A stretch of DNA of 64,000 bases from Massospora cicadina (taxonomy: Eukaryota > Entomophthoromycota > Entomophthoromycetes > Entomophthorales > Entomophthoraceae), in contig JAKSZP010009264.1 in NCBI GenBank assembly GCA_022478985.1, positions 62,001 through 126,000 of the forward strand, written 5' to 3'. The notes beneath the pieces are model-generated. The model worked only from the letters and a program-made list of their open reading frames with translations. It had not been told where the DNA came from and searched no databases. Position 1 is the first letter of the stretch; every line of letters begins with the position of its first letter. The position numbers were made by a program, and so were the translations under genes. Shown here in pieces: positions 34,721 through 45,275 of this stretch.

Positions 34721-35354
34721 TTACTTGCTTGTCAATTTCTTACTCCAATAGTAGTGAAACCAAAAGACTTAATGACCTTATTATGACACTCAATGAACGG
34801 GGTAATGAAATTGAGCCATTCCAGAGGATTCTATAGTAGCATTCCCAAAATACTATGGCCAAATAAAGGAATTTGAAAAAAGTAGTCTTATGCTGATTAC
34901 CATACCTCTTACATTCAGAGAGAGTAATGGTGATCATGTAAACCAACGCTAATCTTATTTATGGTGAGTACGCAAGACTTATTAATAGGCCATTCATCAA
35001 TTCTATTGGGAGGGTATTAAAGAATATTAGTAAATTTGGCAGAATGTATAACCAGTCATAAACAATTTGTTAATAAAGCAAAGATTAATAATCAACCATC
35101 CACACCTCATCAGCTTTTCACACTATCAGCTTAGCGTGGTGGGTCCATTACCAAAAACCACCAGCGAGCATCATTACATATTAGTAGAAATTAAGCACCT
35201 CATTTATAGTTCGAAACTAAATCTATTCCAACCCAAACTTATAAAGCCACTAAAACCTTCTAACGTCAACACATATTTACCCATCATGGTTGCAGTTGTT
35301 ATCTCTTTTATGGTGGAAGAAATTCATTTCCAGAGTTTTATGTATCCTAAAAAA
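34721..35354 (+). pseudogene. Integrase of element D, first part
   Basis: RLIINHPHLISFSHYQLSVV, GPLPKTTSEHHYILVEIKHL (35,079-35,205) matches the start of the integrase core. SVVGPLPK corresponds to SIDVVGPL with the first catalytic Asp no longer readable. The reading is cut at 35,354 by a solo LTR and seems to resume at 36,248. Confidence 0.6.
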
Positions 35355-36247
35355 TGTCACGGCTTGATGACATGATTGAGGGTACCAACTATAAGGATAA
35401 AGCTGGTCGTCAGGAGGCCAAAAAGGTTAAGTTAGTAGGTCTTCCTGACCTCAAACATACCCTTGACCAACGATAGATTCAGGAGAGTTATGCCCGGGTT
35501 GGACCTGGGGATGTGCGTGATGCTCAGCCCTGCGTTACAGCAAGGGCGTTAAAACGCACCAGCTATATCACAAATAACATTGATTCAATTTGGCTGCTTG
35601 GTGAATGGGGTTTTCTAAAACCTGTTCAATTTCAATATTGTAAGATCAGGTCAGCTTTGCCTACAATCAATAGCTTGAGTTTGGATGATTTTGAGCTACA
35701 GTACCCTTTCCAATGGTAGGGTGCGCCTATTGGGTCGCTTAGGCTTAGCACCACTTCCCCCAATTGACGATTTGCCCCCTATTGCTTTTTTATGTTCCTA
35801 AGAAACCAACTTTTCTCGTTGGTCATCTTCCCTAATAAAATCTTCATTAGTTTACGATTTTTATAGGGTTCCTTGGGTGAACCTGTGCATGGACCTCCTT
35901 GTGGAGGTCTCTAACAACGTTGGCCATTTTATTTTTACAAAAATATCTACCAGATCTGGTGCACCGTTGGGCCCCTTAGTCCCCTTCAGACCAGGGCACC
36001 CAGACACTCCAGCACAGATCCCCGCTTGGTTATGGCCTCCCCTGTGGGGTCCACCCAAGTGTTGTTGATATACTGGTTACCAACTACTATATACCACATT
36101 GTACAACCTTGCCTGGGTTACTTTGGCTCCAGCACCCCCCACGGTGCCCTGTTTACAATAATTCTAACGAATGGTTCTCTGGCTGTGTGGTTGTGCATCT
36201 CTCACCACCACTCTGTGAAAAGGAAAGTTACAGACACTTTCCTGACA
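35355..36247 (+). repeat. Solo LTR of the K family in the integrase of D
   Basis: It starts TGTCACGG and ends CTTTCCTGACA and aligns with the K LTR (reverse-complemented) and the solo LTR at 4,148 over most of its length, e.g. GATAAAGCTGG(T/G)CG and TCAGGAGGCC. It is 893 bp, longer and more diverged than the other copies. I do not see a 5-bp duplication (AAAAA on the left, GCTAG on the right), so it is older or its flanks have changed. Confidence 0.8.
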
Positions 36248-36477
36248 GCTAGCTCTATGGGAACTCAGCAACCTTTTTTGAACCTTATAATAACTCTATA
36301 CTTGTACTGTGGAGAAAGCCAATGGAACCATTGCTTCAATATTAAAAAAAACATTTTAGATCATCTGTATTAGAATCAATATATTCATATCACTCTAAGA
36401 TATATTACATCAGTTACCATTATATACTAAAGTTGTCACCATATAGAATTTTATATGTACAAGAGCCTATGATATGG
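36248..36477 (+). pseudogene. Probable integrase fragment of element D
   Basis: A frame-shifting reading gives ANGTIASILKKTF (about 36,309-36,360), like the NGTVERFNRTL region that holds the catalytic Glu. Then LYTKVVTI and FICTRAYDM follow, like the KMSPFQLLYGK block. It ends abruptly at the 5' LTR of C. This is weak but consistent with the order of the gene. Confidence 0.4.
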
Positions 36478-37251
36478 TGTTGGAATGTTGTTTAATCGCA
36501 TTATCCATCCCACTTGCAGATCTAGCAATTTGAAGTCTTTAAAAAACAATCTATTATTTAAAGATGATTGTCAGCTAAATTATTAGTTGTAATTAACTAA
36601 AGGATATAATATGATTATTGATTTTGAATAATGTTTTATTGGGGGTCATCCCAACAATTTTAAATGAGTCTCTTGATGAGGGCTTGATAACCTATGATCA
36701 TACTGGCATGGTGGATCAAACAGGCGGAGGCGTAAAAAATTAGGGTTGTTTTTGTGAAGCTACCGAAGCGTTTTAATGCTTTTTTGGCAGTAGTTAGTAG
36801 TCATAATCAGGAAACACAGCCCCTATAACATCTGTGTATGGTTCCTGACATAAAGGGATGGCTGCCAATCCATAAAGATTACACTACAGAGCATTAACTA
36901 AGGTGAAAGAATCCATTATTTATCCAGAAGTTAATCCTAAGGGTCAAAAGTTTTGGTAGAACAATTAGTTGACTTTAAGTGAGTCATATGAAAAGTTGTC
37001 CGCCTTTTGTATATAAAAACCCCTAGCAATTTCTAATAAAAAGCAGAATTTAAAAGATATATATATATTATATCTACTTCTAAATTGAAGTTTGACACAA
37101 ATAAAGTCCCTGGTTGTTTTTTTCTCAAGTTGCAGTTTACCAGAGTGGATTTGAAGCCACTTAAAGTGAAGACTCAACCTACTGATTGTCGCCATACAAC
37201 TAGTGTCCTTATTATTTTACAACGTGTGCAGCAACTACCCAAAAGTTTACA
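36478..37251 (+). repeat. 5' LTR of element C
   Basis: It starts TGTTGGAATGTTG and ends AAAAGTTTACA. It shares GTGAAGCTACCGAAG(C/T)G and GGTTCCTGACA with 51,025-51,865. The LTRs differ by many substitutions and a 66-bp insertion in the 3' copy. Confidence 0.85.
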
Positions 37252-37272
37252 TTTGGTGCATACTACAGAGGG
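37252..37272 (+). other. Primer binding site of element C
   Basis: TTTGGTGCATACTACAGAGGG follows the LTR directly. It is a variant of TTTTGGTGCTCACAACAGGGG in F. Confidence 0.75.
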
Positions 37273-37319
37273 TAGTTGAGTCTTGTTAAATAATACCATG
37301 TTCTCTGTTTAGGGTAATA

Positions 37320-38620
37320 TTCAGCAATTATGGAAGGAGCTGTAAAGCGTAAACTAGGCCACCCTAATGTCAGTGGCACAGGCCAATTTAATCAAAGTGG
37401 AGGATCGTGACACCAAGATGGAAGAAGAAGCTAGCCTTGTTGCAGAATTTAATAATGAGTTATTTAGGAAAATATTTTTTTGATCAGAGCAAAAATATTC
37501 TAAAGTTGAGAAGGATCTACTCCTGTTCAAATAAGCATTTCAATCTGAGGATGGAAAAATCAGCTATTACAAGAGAAGCATGGTCAGCTCCTGAAACAAG
37601 TATAATAAAGAAAAAACATCTATGCACTTGTATCCATGCTGAAACTGAAACTGGGGATCATGATCTATTATGAAGATGAAAGTAATATAGGGAGCATTAA
37701 GACTACTTGAGTAAACCAAGTGCCTATGCCGCCATTTCAGTGATGACCCCTGACAACACATCAACTGGCGTCAGAATGACTAGCTGTGCTTCTCATCCCG
37801 CAAGTAAGCCAGTGCAACTGAGAAATTTTTGCTCACCCCATAATTGCCATCACCTCATCAAGGCAATGCCCACACTTTCATCAGACTCTTTGATATGACC
37901 ATGATTGGTTGCATAAATTATCATAATGCTGTTACTGTTATCAATTGTTTGGATTCCGCTTGTCTAGATTTGGTATTAGCCTTATGAAGGGGAAAATTTG
38001 TCACATAATGAGGCATAAACAGTAATTATGAAGGAACTTGTAGCTCTTAACAAATGGCTAACTGAAAGCAATAGTTCCTGGGAGTACAATTCCAAAAAGA
38101 TGAAACCTTAGGAAAATATGCTGATTGTTTATATAAAGAAAAGCAAATTTTGATGGGAGCTAATAAATGAGCTACTTTTGACGCTCACATTGCCATGAAG
38201 GCAGCATTTCAACCTTATCAGACTTACACCAATCTTTGGCATTTGACATTCACCAAAAAGAATACCACTTCTCGAATGGCGGAGCATCTGAAAGAGTTGG
38301 CCTCCATTTTTGATGCACCAAATCAGAGAGTAAAACAATAACTACCTCTTAACTCAATTTCAGCAAAATATCCTGAACCCAAAAAGGATTTTTCCAATTA
38401 AATGGGGGCAAACCTGATGGAATAAAATGGCCTAGTAATACGCCATGCATCACTAGTAATAATTTAAGAAATATCAGACATTATGCTATTAATTGTTTGA
38501 TTAAGAAACCAATGGAACAGGTGAGCATTATCCAGGAAAAAAATGCCTATGTGGAGTTGGGAAAAGGCCCTGCGGTATGGATGAGTAACTATCTATATCT
38601 TCAAGTTACCCATATCCACC
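37320..38620 (+). pseudogene. Gag of element C
   Basis: The reading starts near ATG 37,330. Pieces include KMEEEASLVAEFNNELFRKI (about 37,417-37,475). The capsid part at 38,080-38,320 reads FLGVQFQKDETLGKYADCLY, KEKQILMGAN, AHIAMKAAFQPYQTYTNLWH, matching gag of A (FLTFGFQRNETLTEIADQFI). The end of a zinc knuckle is left as RHYAINC at about 38,472. 38,620-39,000 holds frame-shifted spacer sequence only. Stops are numerous. Confidence 0.7.
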
Positions 38621-38999
38621 AGATAAGCTTTAAGAAATTGATATCTCTGACCTGTTCACCGATGAACCTGCTTATGGTTCTTCCCAAAAGAGAATGGGTC
38701 CAAATATTAATGTGATAACTCAAGAGAAAGCAAAGGCAATTAATCCAGAATTTATCTCAGAGGCTGCTCAACCTTGTGCTAGATAATCATTGGAAAAGGT
38801 GCAAAATGCTGACAATGAAGCAGAATTTCTAAAACGAAATTGGAAGATGTTTACATTTTGATTCCTATTGCTACTATCAAGGATTCATTTTCTGATATAT
38901 CCGCCCAAATTATTCACACTATGGATTTTGCAACCAATGTCACTATATATTCAATAAACAATATTTACCATTACTATGAGTGTACTTATGATGACTTTT

Positions 39000-39700
39000 G
39001 GTTGGATGATTAGAAGTAGGGGCAATTATTAATAGTGGCGCACCAATCAATATTGTCTTACTTAACTGGTACAAGTCTAATATTTCGCCAGATATAGCTC
39101 ATCAAAAGCAGTATGTGACAGCTGTGCTTTTTACTACTACTTTCTGTAAGCTTATTGTACCTTACCCCTTTGTGTTGGATCTCTACTTGTGTCTGAGCCA
39201 GCAATTGCCCTACATAATCAAAATTACAATACTCTCATTGCCATTGACTTCATTTGTAAGTAGGAAGTAAATTGTGACTTTGAGGAGAATATTCTGATGA
39301 TCTTGGGCCAGACGCTGCCATTGATCTATCATCAAAAGGGGAATGCCCCCTAAACAGGAAAAATAACTTTAAAATTTAATATATAAAGATGGCATCATTT
39401 TAGTTGATTATAAACTAGTTTGAAAAAATATCCAGCTGCTATTAAATGCATGAGTGAAAACTGAGGGATTCTGATCTTGGTAAAAAAAGGAATTGATTAT
39501 ACTGCCAGAATGCAGCAGTAGTCATTACTGGATTGACGTTGAAAATTTCTGAGCAATTATATGTCAAAATCGAAGCTCCATGGCAAGATTAAGAATTGAA
39601 CCTTGGGTAGCTCTAGTGATCCTAATTCCTGGTCATAGGGAAATTTGTATCCTAATAGCCAATCTGGGAAAAACGCTAGTTGAAATCAAGCGAAATCAAG
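39000..39700 (+). pseudogene. Protease and linker of element C
   Basis: GAIINSGAPINIV at about 39,020-39,060 is the retropepsin active site with D-T-G changed to N-S-G. The rest of the domain is frame-shifted (ILGQTLPLIYHQ near 39,300 corresponds to ILGQQIPIYF in B). The linker runs on with stops. The catalytic Asp change alone would inactivate it. Confidence 0.65.
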
Positions 39701-39839
39701 TATTTTATTCATTCAATTGTTTCCATTAACAGAGCTTTTTTTCCACTAATTTGAGGATAAAAATGAAATGTGATTAATAGTTTATTTGGGAGTATTCATA
39801 CATTGATCACTTGGGAGTAATTATAAGGATTAACAGAAG

Positions 39840-40684
39840 ATCAGCAAAATTTATTATTGGCTTTATTTGAACAACAGCAAACTATTTTCATGCAAAAAAC
39901 AATTATTTGGGGTGCGTAGAAAATGTACTACATCAAATTGACACCGGAGAAGCTTCCCCAATTAGAATGAGTCCTATTAGGAGATCCAGAGTTGCTGAGG
40001 CTTTAGTTGCCAATGAGATAGAGAGGTTGTTGGAGCACGGATTGCTTGTGGCTTTGTACAGTCTGTTGGCTAGCCTGATATTAATTGTAAAGAGAAAGAC
40101 GGTTCAAACATGGTATAATCAGCTATTGCCATCTTAATAAATCACAAGAAAAATTCTTTTTACTTGTCATGAGTTGATGATGCATTGGATTGCTTAGCTT
40201 GGCAAAATTCTTTTTGGCAATGGACCTCATCTTAGGATATTGGCAGATCAATATGTCGCCTGAAAACCAGGAGAAGTGTGCTATACTAACGGCACAAGGG
40301 CTTTACCAACCTATAAGTATGCCTCAAAGCTTGTGTAAAGCCCCACAACTTTTTAATGGGATATGGATACTATCCTATGCGACCTCAAATTGTCCTGTGT
40401 TCTTGTCTAACTAGATGACATCAATATATTTAGTCAAGCATTTACAGAGTACTTGAAACAATTAAAGGAAGTATTAAAGAAACCAGTTTTCTCCAATCTC
40501 AAAATCAAGCATAAAAATATTACTTATCTAAAATGAGCTGGAATAGCTGGGCTTTGCTATAAACACAGAAGGATTACACCCTCAAAAATAAAAGATCAAA
40601 GCTATTGAGCAGATGTCATCACCAAATAGTGTTTATGATATCCAAGACTTTTTGGGAATGGATTTTTATTATCACCATCAATAT
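39840..40684 (+). pseudogene. Reverse transcriptase of element C, cut by L
   Basis: GCVENVLHQIDTGEASPIRM, EIERLLEHGLLVALYSLLAS, LILIVKRK open the domain. Then LAKFFLAMDLILGYWQINMS, AILTAQGLYQPISMPQSL. The catalytic motif reads CVLV-stop-LDDINIFS (about 40,395-40,435): the Tyr codon is now TAA while both Asp remain. QAFTEYLKQLKEVLKK follows. The connection part is cut at 40,684 by the insertion of L and continues after 42,760. Confidence 0.8.
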
Positions 40685-41300
40685 TGTAACGAATGGGTTC
40701 ACGCCAATATTCCATGAGGAAATTGGGAAGTAAGAGCCTCATAGCTGACTCTGCTAGGACAGCCTGCCAGAGCTAATCCCCAAACCATCCGCCAAGTTTT
40801 GTCATTGCCACGTGCCCTCAGATTAATGTCCACACGCTTTAGGAGAATACCAAGATCAACACCAACGCCACACCAAGCTCACTAATGGATCTCATATCTT
40901 CGAATTAAAATATTATTTAAAAAAATATTATTTCTATATTCAAGCAATTCCTTTATTTAACTTTTGGGGATCTTGTAGAAGACTCAACTGGCCATTCAGG
41001 CCAAACTATCCCCAAATAATTAGTACTTTGCGAATATCAAATAAGCTTTCTCCTATGCCAGGCTCTTCTATAAAATTCCAGCACATCTTAGGTGAAGATT
41101 CCATACCCCACTGAATCATCATCCATGCTGCCCAGAAGTCTGATGTCATATCAACTCGAATGCATTTTGGCTTCAGACAGTTGAATTTCCCTTGCTCCAA
41201 TTCCCTCACATTTGGGTTCCTTCCTATGAATTCCATATTCAGATCCAGTACTGACTGATCTGAAGCAATGTACGGATTAGGTGCCACCTGATCCATTACA
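40685..41300 (-). repeat. 3' LTR of element L
   Basis: It starts TGTAACGAATGGGTTCACG and ends CCTGATCCATTACA. Near its right end lies the near-palindrome GGATTAGGTG-C-CACCTGATCC (41,274-41,294). It pairs with 42,140-42,755. Confidence 0.9.
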
Positions 41301-41314
41301 TCACCCCCTTTGAA
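41301..41314 (-). other. Polypurine tract of element L
   Basis: The minus strand reads TTCAAAGGGGGTGA directly before the 3' LTR. Its last three bases are also the stop codon of the repeat ORF. Confidence 0.75.
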
Positions 41315-42092
41315 ACTTGACATCCTGGACCATCCCCAGGCACTGCACGCTATCTTCTCCCATTTGCCACGCCATCTCCTCCTCTGGATCACCTTTCCAC
41401 TTTACTCGCACATGCAGCTGCCCCTTCGCCCATCTTCCAAGCTCCAGATCTGGCGCTCTGCATTGATCCGCCTGTCACTTCTGGTGGGCCATCTCCTGCT
41501 CCAAACTTCCCCATAACTTCTCCTCAGTATCTGCCAGGGCACGCGCCATCCCATCCACCCCCCAGTATACTTCATCCATGGCTCCTCCAGATGCTCTTTG
41601 TGGATCTGCCTGTTGCTTCTGGTGGGCCATTGCCCGCTCCAAACTTCCCCATATCTCTCCCTTGGTATCCGCCAGGGCATGCGCCATCTCATCCACCCCC
41701 CAGCACAATCCATCCATGGCTCCTCTGGATGCTCTTTGTGGATCCGCCTGTTGCTTCTGCCAGGCCATCGCCCACTCCACACTTCCTCATAGATTTACCT
41801 TGATATCCTCCATGGCAAACGCCATTTCATCCACCCCCCAGTACACCTCATCCACAGCTCCTTCAGACGCCCTTTGTGGATCCGCCTGTTGCTTCTGCTA
41901 GGCCACTTCTCGCACCATACTTCTCCATTGATTTTCCTCAATATCCGCCATGGCATGCACCATTTCATCCACCTCCCGGTACACTTCATTCACAGCTCCT
42001 CCAGACACTTGAGCTAACCAAACCTGACACTGAACTCGCAACACCTCATTTAAATCACCGTAGCACCATTCCTCCCCTTTCAGAACCTCCAC
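41301..42092 (-). pseudogene. Tandem-repeat protein of element L, ending at the 3' LTR
   Basis: One minus-strand frame runs from ATG 42,092 to a TGA at 41,301-41,303 whose last base abuts the 3' LTR. It is about 263 codons with three internal stops: 41,898-41,900, one near 41,788 (TGG to TGA) and one near 41,470. A 46-residue unit (138 bp) repeats with exact period at 41,465, 41,603, 41,741 and 41,879, plus a diverged first unit. Typical unit pieces are QKQQADPQRASGGAMDEVYW, GVDGMARALADTEEKLWGSL, EQEMAH. The last part reads LHVRVKWKGDPEEEMAWQ, somewhat like the core of a chromodomain (VKWKGY-EEE-W). Function unknown; Gag-like or chromovirus-derived origin is inference. Confidence 0.6.
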
Positions 42093-42139
42093 CTCCTTTC
42101 ACTCACGGCAAAAGCAAGAAAATATTGAGTTGAGTCTAA

Positions 42140-42755
42140 TGTAACAAATTGGTTCACGCCAATATTCCATGAGGAAATTGGGAAGTAAGAGCCTCATAGC
42201 TGACTCTACTAGGACCAGCCTGCCAGAGTCAATCCCCAAACCCATCCGCTGAGTTTTGTCATTGCCACATTCCCTCAGATCACTGTCCACATGCTGTAGG
42301 AGAATAGTGAGATCTACGCCAACGCCACACCAAGCTCACTAATGGAGCTCATACCTTTGATCTGAATTATTATTTAAAATAAAATATTATTTCTTTATGC
42401 AAGCAATTCCTTTATTTAACTTTTGGGGATTTTTAGAAGACAGCTGGCCATTCAGGCCAACCTATCCCCAAATAAATAGTACTTTTAAAATATCAAATAA
42501 GCTTTCTCCTACGCCAGGCTCTTTTGAACTGTCCAGCACATCTCAGGTGAAGATTCCATACCCCACTGAATAATCATCCATGCTGCCCGTAAGTCTGATG
42601 TCATATTGACTTGGATGAATTTTGGCATCAGACAGTCGAATTTCCCTTGCTTTGATTCACTCACATTCAGGTTCCTTTCTATGAATTCCAAATTTAGATC
42701 CAGTACTGAATGATCTGAAGCAATGTATGGATCAGGTGCCACCTGATCCGTTACA
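42140..42755 (-). repeat. 5' LTR of element L
   Basis: It starts TGTAACAAATTGGTTCACG and ends CCTGATCCGTTACA. It contains the perfect inverted repeat GGATCAGGTG-C-CACCTGATCC at 42,729-42,749. The sequence after it on the minus strand begins TTAGACTCAACTC, with no TGG primer site. Confidence 0.9.
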
Positions 42756-42760
42756 AATAT

Positions 42761-43340
42761 AGACTCTACAAAATATAAGATCTAATACCTTTACTGCTTA
42801 AGGATCCAAAAAAAAGGTTCAAATGGAATGAGATGGCCTAAGGGGCATTTGACAATTATGGCAATACTTAATGACAAGCCCAATACTTCAAATATATGAG
42901 TTTCAATTGATCATATAGTATACAATTAGATGCATCGCTTATAACAATAGGTGCCATAATTAATCAAGTAGATGAACAAGGTGAGGAGCACCCAGTGGCC
43001 TATGTCAGCCATACCTTACAAAGGCCAAAAGAAATTATACAGTAACCAAGTGAAAATTTCTTACAGTTATCTAAACTTGAAAGCAATTCTGTGTTTATAT
43101 CCATAGGACGCATTTCAAGGTTGAAACAGATCATGCATCTCTCTGTTGGTTACATAATTTAAGAGAATCTGAGGGGAGACTAATATGATGGCTTAAAATT
43201 GCAGGCTTATGACTATCAAATTAAACATTGCACTGGGGTTAAAGGCCAAAATGCTGATAGATTATCCAGACTGCTGGCTACTCTTGCAGTGCAAGATTGT
43301 GCAGATGACCTATTCAATAGAATGGTGAAAGGAGAATTGG
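42761..43340 (+). pseudogene. RNase H of element C
   Basis: Starting after L: ASLITIGAIINQVDEQGEEH, PVAYVSHTLQRPKE (42,930-43,040), then frame-shifted TDHASLCWL (about 43,128-43,155) and LKLQAYDYQIKHCTGVKGQN, ADRLSRLLATLAVQDCADDL (43,195-43,310). Gypsy RNase H order is complete, but with stops. Confidence 0.8.
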
Positions 43341-44419
43341 AAGACAAGCCATGAGAAGTTCAAGTGGCGCTTTGAAAAGCCATGGATGGAACAAAACAAA
43401 AGAATGTGCAGTCATTCAAACTAGTGAATGATAAATGGCTTCTGTTCCCAAAAACCTCCAAAGAATGGAGACAATTCATGCTGCTCACAAAGGTGTCAGC
43501 TATGGTGGCTTCAAAAAAACTTTAGAGCACATTAGCCAAAATTTATTATTGGGATTCGGTGAACTAAGGTACAGCAGATTATCTTTCCTATTGTGAGGAG
43601 TGTCATATCCACAAGCCACACAACTTGTGTCCAGATATCATTTAGTGCAATAAGGGTTCATCTGACATAGAATATCAATTAATGTTATGGGACCTCTAAG
43701 TACAAGTACTAGAGGAATGCAATACATCATTGTTGTTAATGACCAGATGACAAAATGGATTGAAACAAAAGCTACAGTTCATGTCAATGCAATGAATACC
43801 GCGAAATTTATTATGGATCAAGTGATATATTGTCATGGCTATCCTCAATTGACCCTGAATGATAATGGAACAAACCTTACTTTCTTTGCAATACCCCAAT
43901 TGAATGAATTGATCCTGATTGAAGGGGTTGTATCAGTTCATATATTGACAAGAGATAAATGGGCTGATTAAGATATTGATCGCTAACTTGGCCGCTATTC
44001 TACAAAATCTGGTTGCAAGGAAAACGTCTGCTTAGCTTTGTACTTAAGTTTGGTAATATTCTCTATAAAATCAGTTATCATTCTTCAACTGGAAAACACC
44101 CTTTAAATTACTCTATGGAAAAAAGTGCCTTGCCACCAATCTTATGCCATCCTAGGAGTTAACTTTGGGTTGAGTTATTACCAAAATTTAAATTGATTAG
44201 CCAACATTATGATCAAATTACAATCCTAAGCGTTTGACAAAGCCCTTAGGAAAAAGATCCAGGCTAGAAAAGTACAATGATAATATATGACCACCCATAA
44301 AATAATTTAAAATTGAGGATAAAGTATCCTACAGTGATACACGTGGATTCAGCTGCTAAAATTAGCCAAGGCCTTATAGACAGGCCCCTTTGAAGTTATT
44401 TTAAAATTGGCAACGAATG
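43341..44419 (+). pseudogene. Integrase of element C, cut by K
   Basis: The zinc domain reads LAKIYYWDSVN and YCEECHIHKPHN (about 43,588-43,625). The core is open from 43,687: MGPLSTSTRGMQYIIVVNDQ, MTKWIETKATVHVNAMNTAK, FIMDQVIYCHGYPQLTLNDN, where LTDNGT has become LNDNGT. The third region is broken near 43,960. KTPFKLLYGKK lies near 44,095-44,125. The tail (PLKLF...) runs into the K insertion at 44,419 and resumes at 50,353. Confidence 0.8.
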
Positions 44420-45259
44420 TGTAAGGAGAGTGTCTATAACTCATGTTTCCAGCGTGGAGGTGCTTGGTGCACAGAGTCAACGCGTGGAAACTAGCCATTA
44501 GTACTAAAGCTACTAGCGCCCAGCAGAGGGTGCTAGAGCAATATTAACTAAAACCAAAAAGCGCGATTAGGAAACACCCAAAAACGACGTGGTGCACAAG
44601 AAGAGGAGAGTTAAACGGACCAGGTTAGAGGTGACCTGGGCGAACCAATGGTGCACTTTGGAAATGTTGGATTGTGTTCAAAATGGCAAGTTTACAGAGC
44701 GCAAGACCACCTTGAAGGGGTCCACGCATATAACCTTTGATAACATTTTTTAGAAGACGGAAAAAATGGGGAATTTTTATTTGGGAAGTCAACCAATAAG
44801 GAATGTTGGTCAGGGAAAACGTATTTAAGCTTTGATAGGGGAATTGGGGTTATGCCGCAGTAGGCCCAAGCAGCGACTCACCAATAGGGCAATACTGCCA
44901 TCCAAATTTGTAGAATAGGCCAAAACCGACTTCACTCAAGTGATCAGTTGAAGTTGGATTTGACCCAAGCGCATTATTTTGTATATGGAACAGGTTTCAA
45001 TTCCCCATTCCTCGACTAACTAAATCAAACCATCCGCCTTTATTTGGTAGATAGTTCATTTTAACGCTTGGCCCAACGTCAGGGGCTGGGCACTTGGCAC
45101 CCCACTAGGACTAATCTGGGAATATTTTGCCCATACCCAGCGCTGGTCTAAGATGTTCTTCAGGCCTGGGAGGCCCTGTAGCTTCACCTTTTGGGCCTCC
45201 AGGCGCCCAGCCTTATCTTTTGAGGTTGGTCCCCACTATGATGTCATCTATACATGACA
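44420..45259 (-). repeat. 3' LTR of element K
   Basis: It starts TGTAAGGAGAGTGTC and ends ATCTATACATGACA. The same family forms the solo LTRs at 4,148-4,995 and 35,355-36,247. The LTR start, read on the minus strand, carries a short inverted repeat (ATGTCAT/ATGACAT, 45,241-45,260). Confidence 0.9.
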
Positions 45260-45275
45260 TTACCCTCTCCTCCCG
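45260..45275 (-). other. Polypurine tract of element K with the pol stop codon
   Basis: The minus strand reads CGGGAGGAGAGGGTAA immediately before the 3' LTR. The final TAA (45,260-45,262) is in frame with the chromodomain reading and would end the polyprotein. Confidence 0.75.

Larger units (their letters stand above)
40685..42755 (-). mobile_element. Element L: 2.07-kb non-autonomous LTR retrotransposon with a tandem-repeat ORF
   Basis: Two LTRs of identical length (616 bp; 40,685-41,300 and 42,140-42,755) enclose 839 bp. A perfect duplication AATAT flanks it (40,680-40,684 and 42,756-42,760). A purine tract at the left end of the internal part puts the element on the minus strand. It has no protease, RT or integrase, so it must have moved in trans. 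The internal part codes for a repeat protein on the minus strand. Size and layout lie between TRIM elements and larger LARD elements, but with coding sequence. Confidence 0.9.

Noticed and set aside
41301..41420. Full chromodomain in L
   Set aside because: VKWKGDPEEE-W is suggestive, but the N-terminal strands of the fold are not visible, so only a remnant is proposed.
41578..41901. Plus-strand open frames of up to 107 codons across the L repeats
   Set aside because: The complementary strand carries the frame that ends at the purine tract, and orientation is fixed by that tract. The plus-strand frames are shadows of the repeat.
41465..42017. Regular repeats with 138-bp period, at first sight like a satellite or CRISPR array
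   Set aside because: Units are contiguous, without spacers, and encode a 46-residue protein repeat inside an LTR element.
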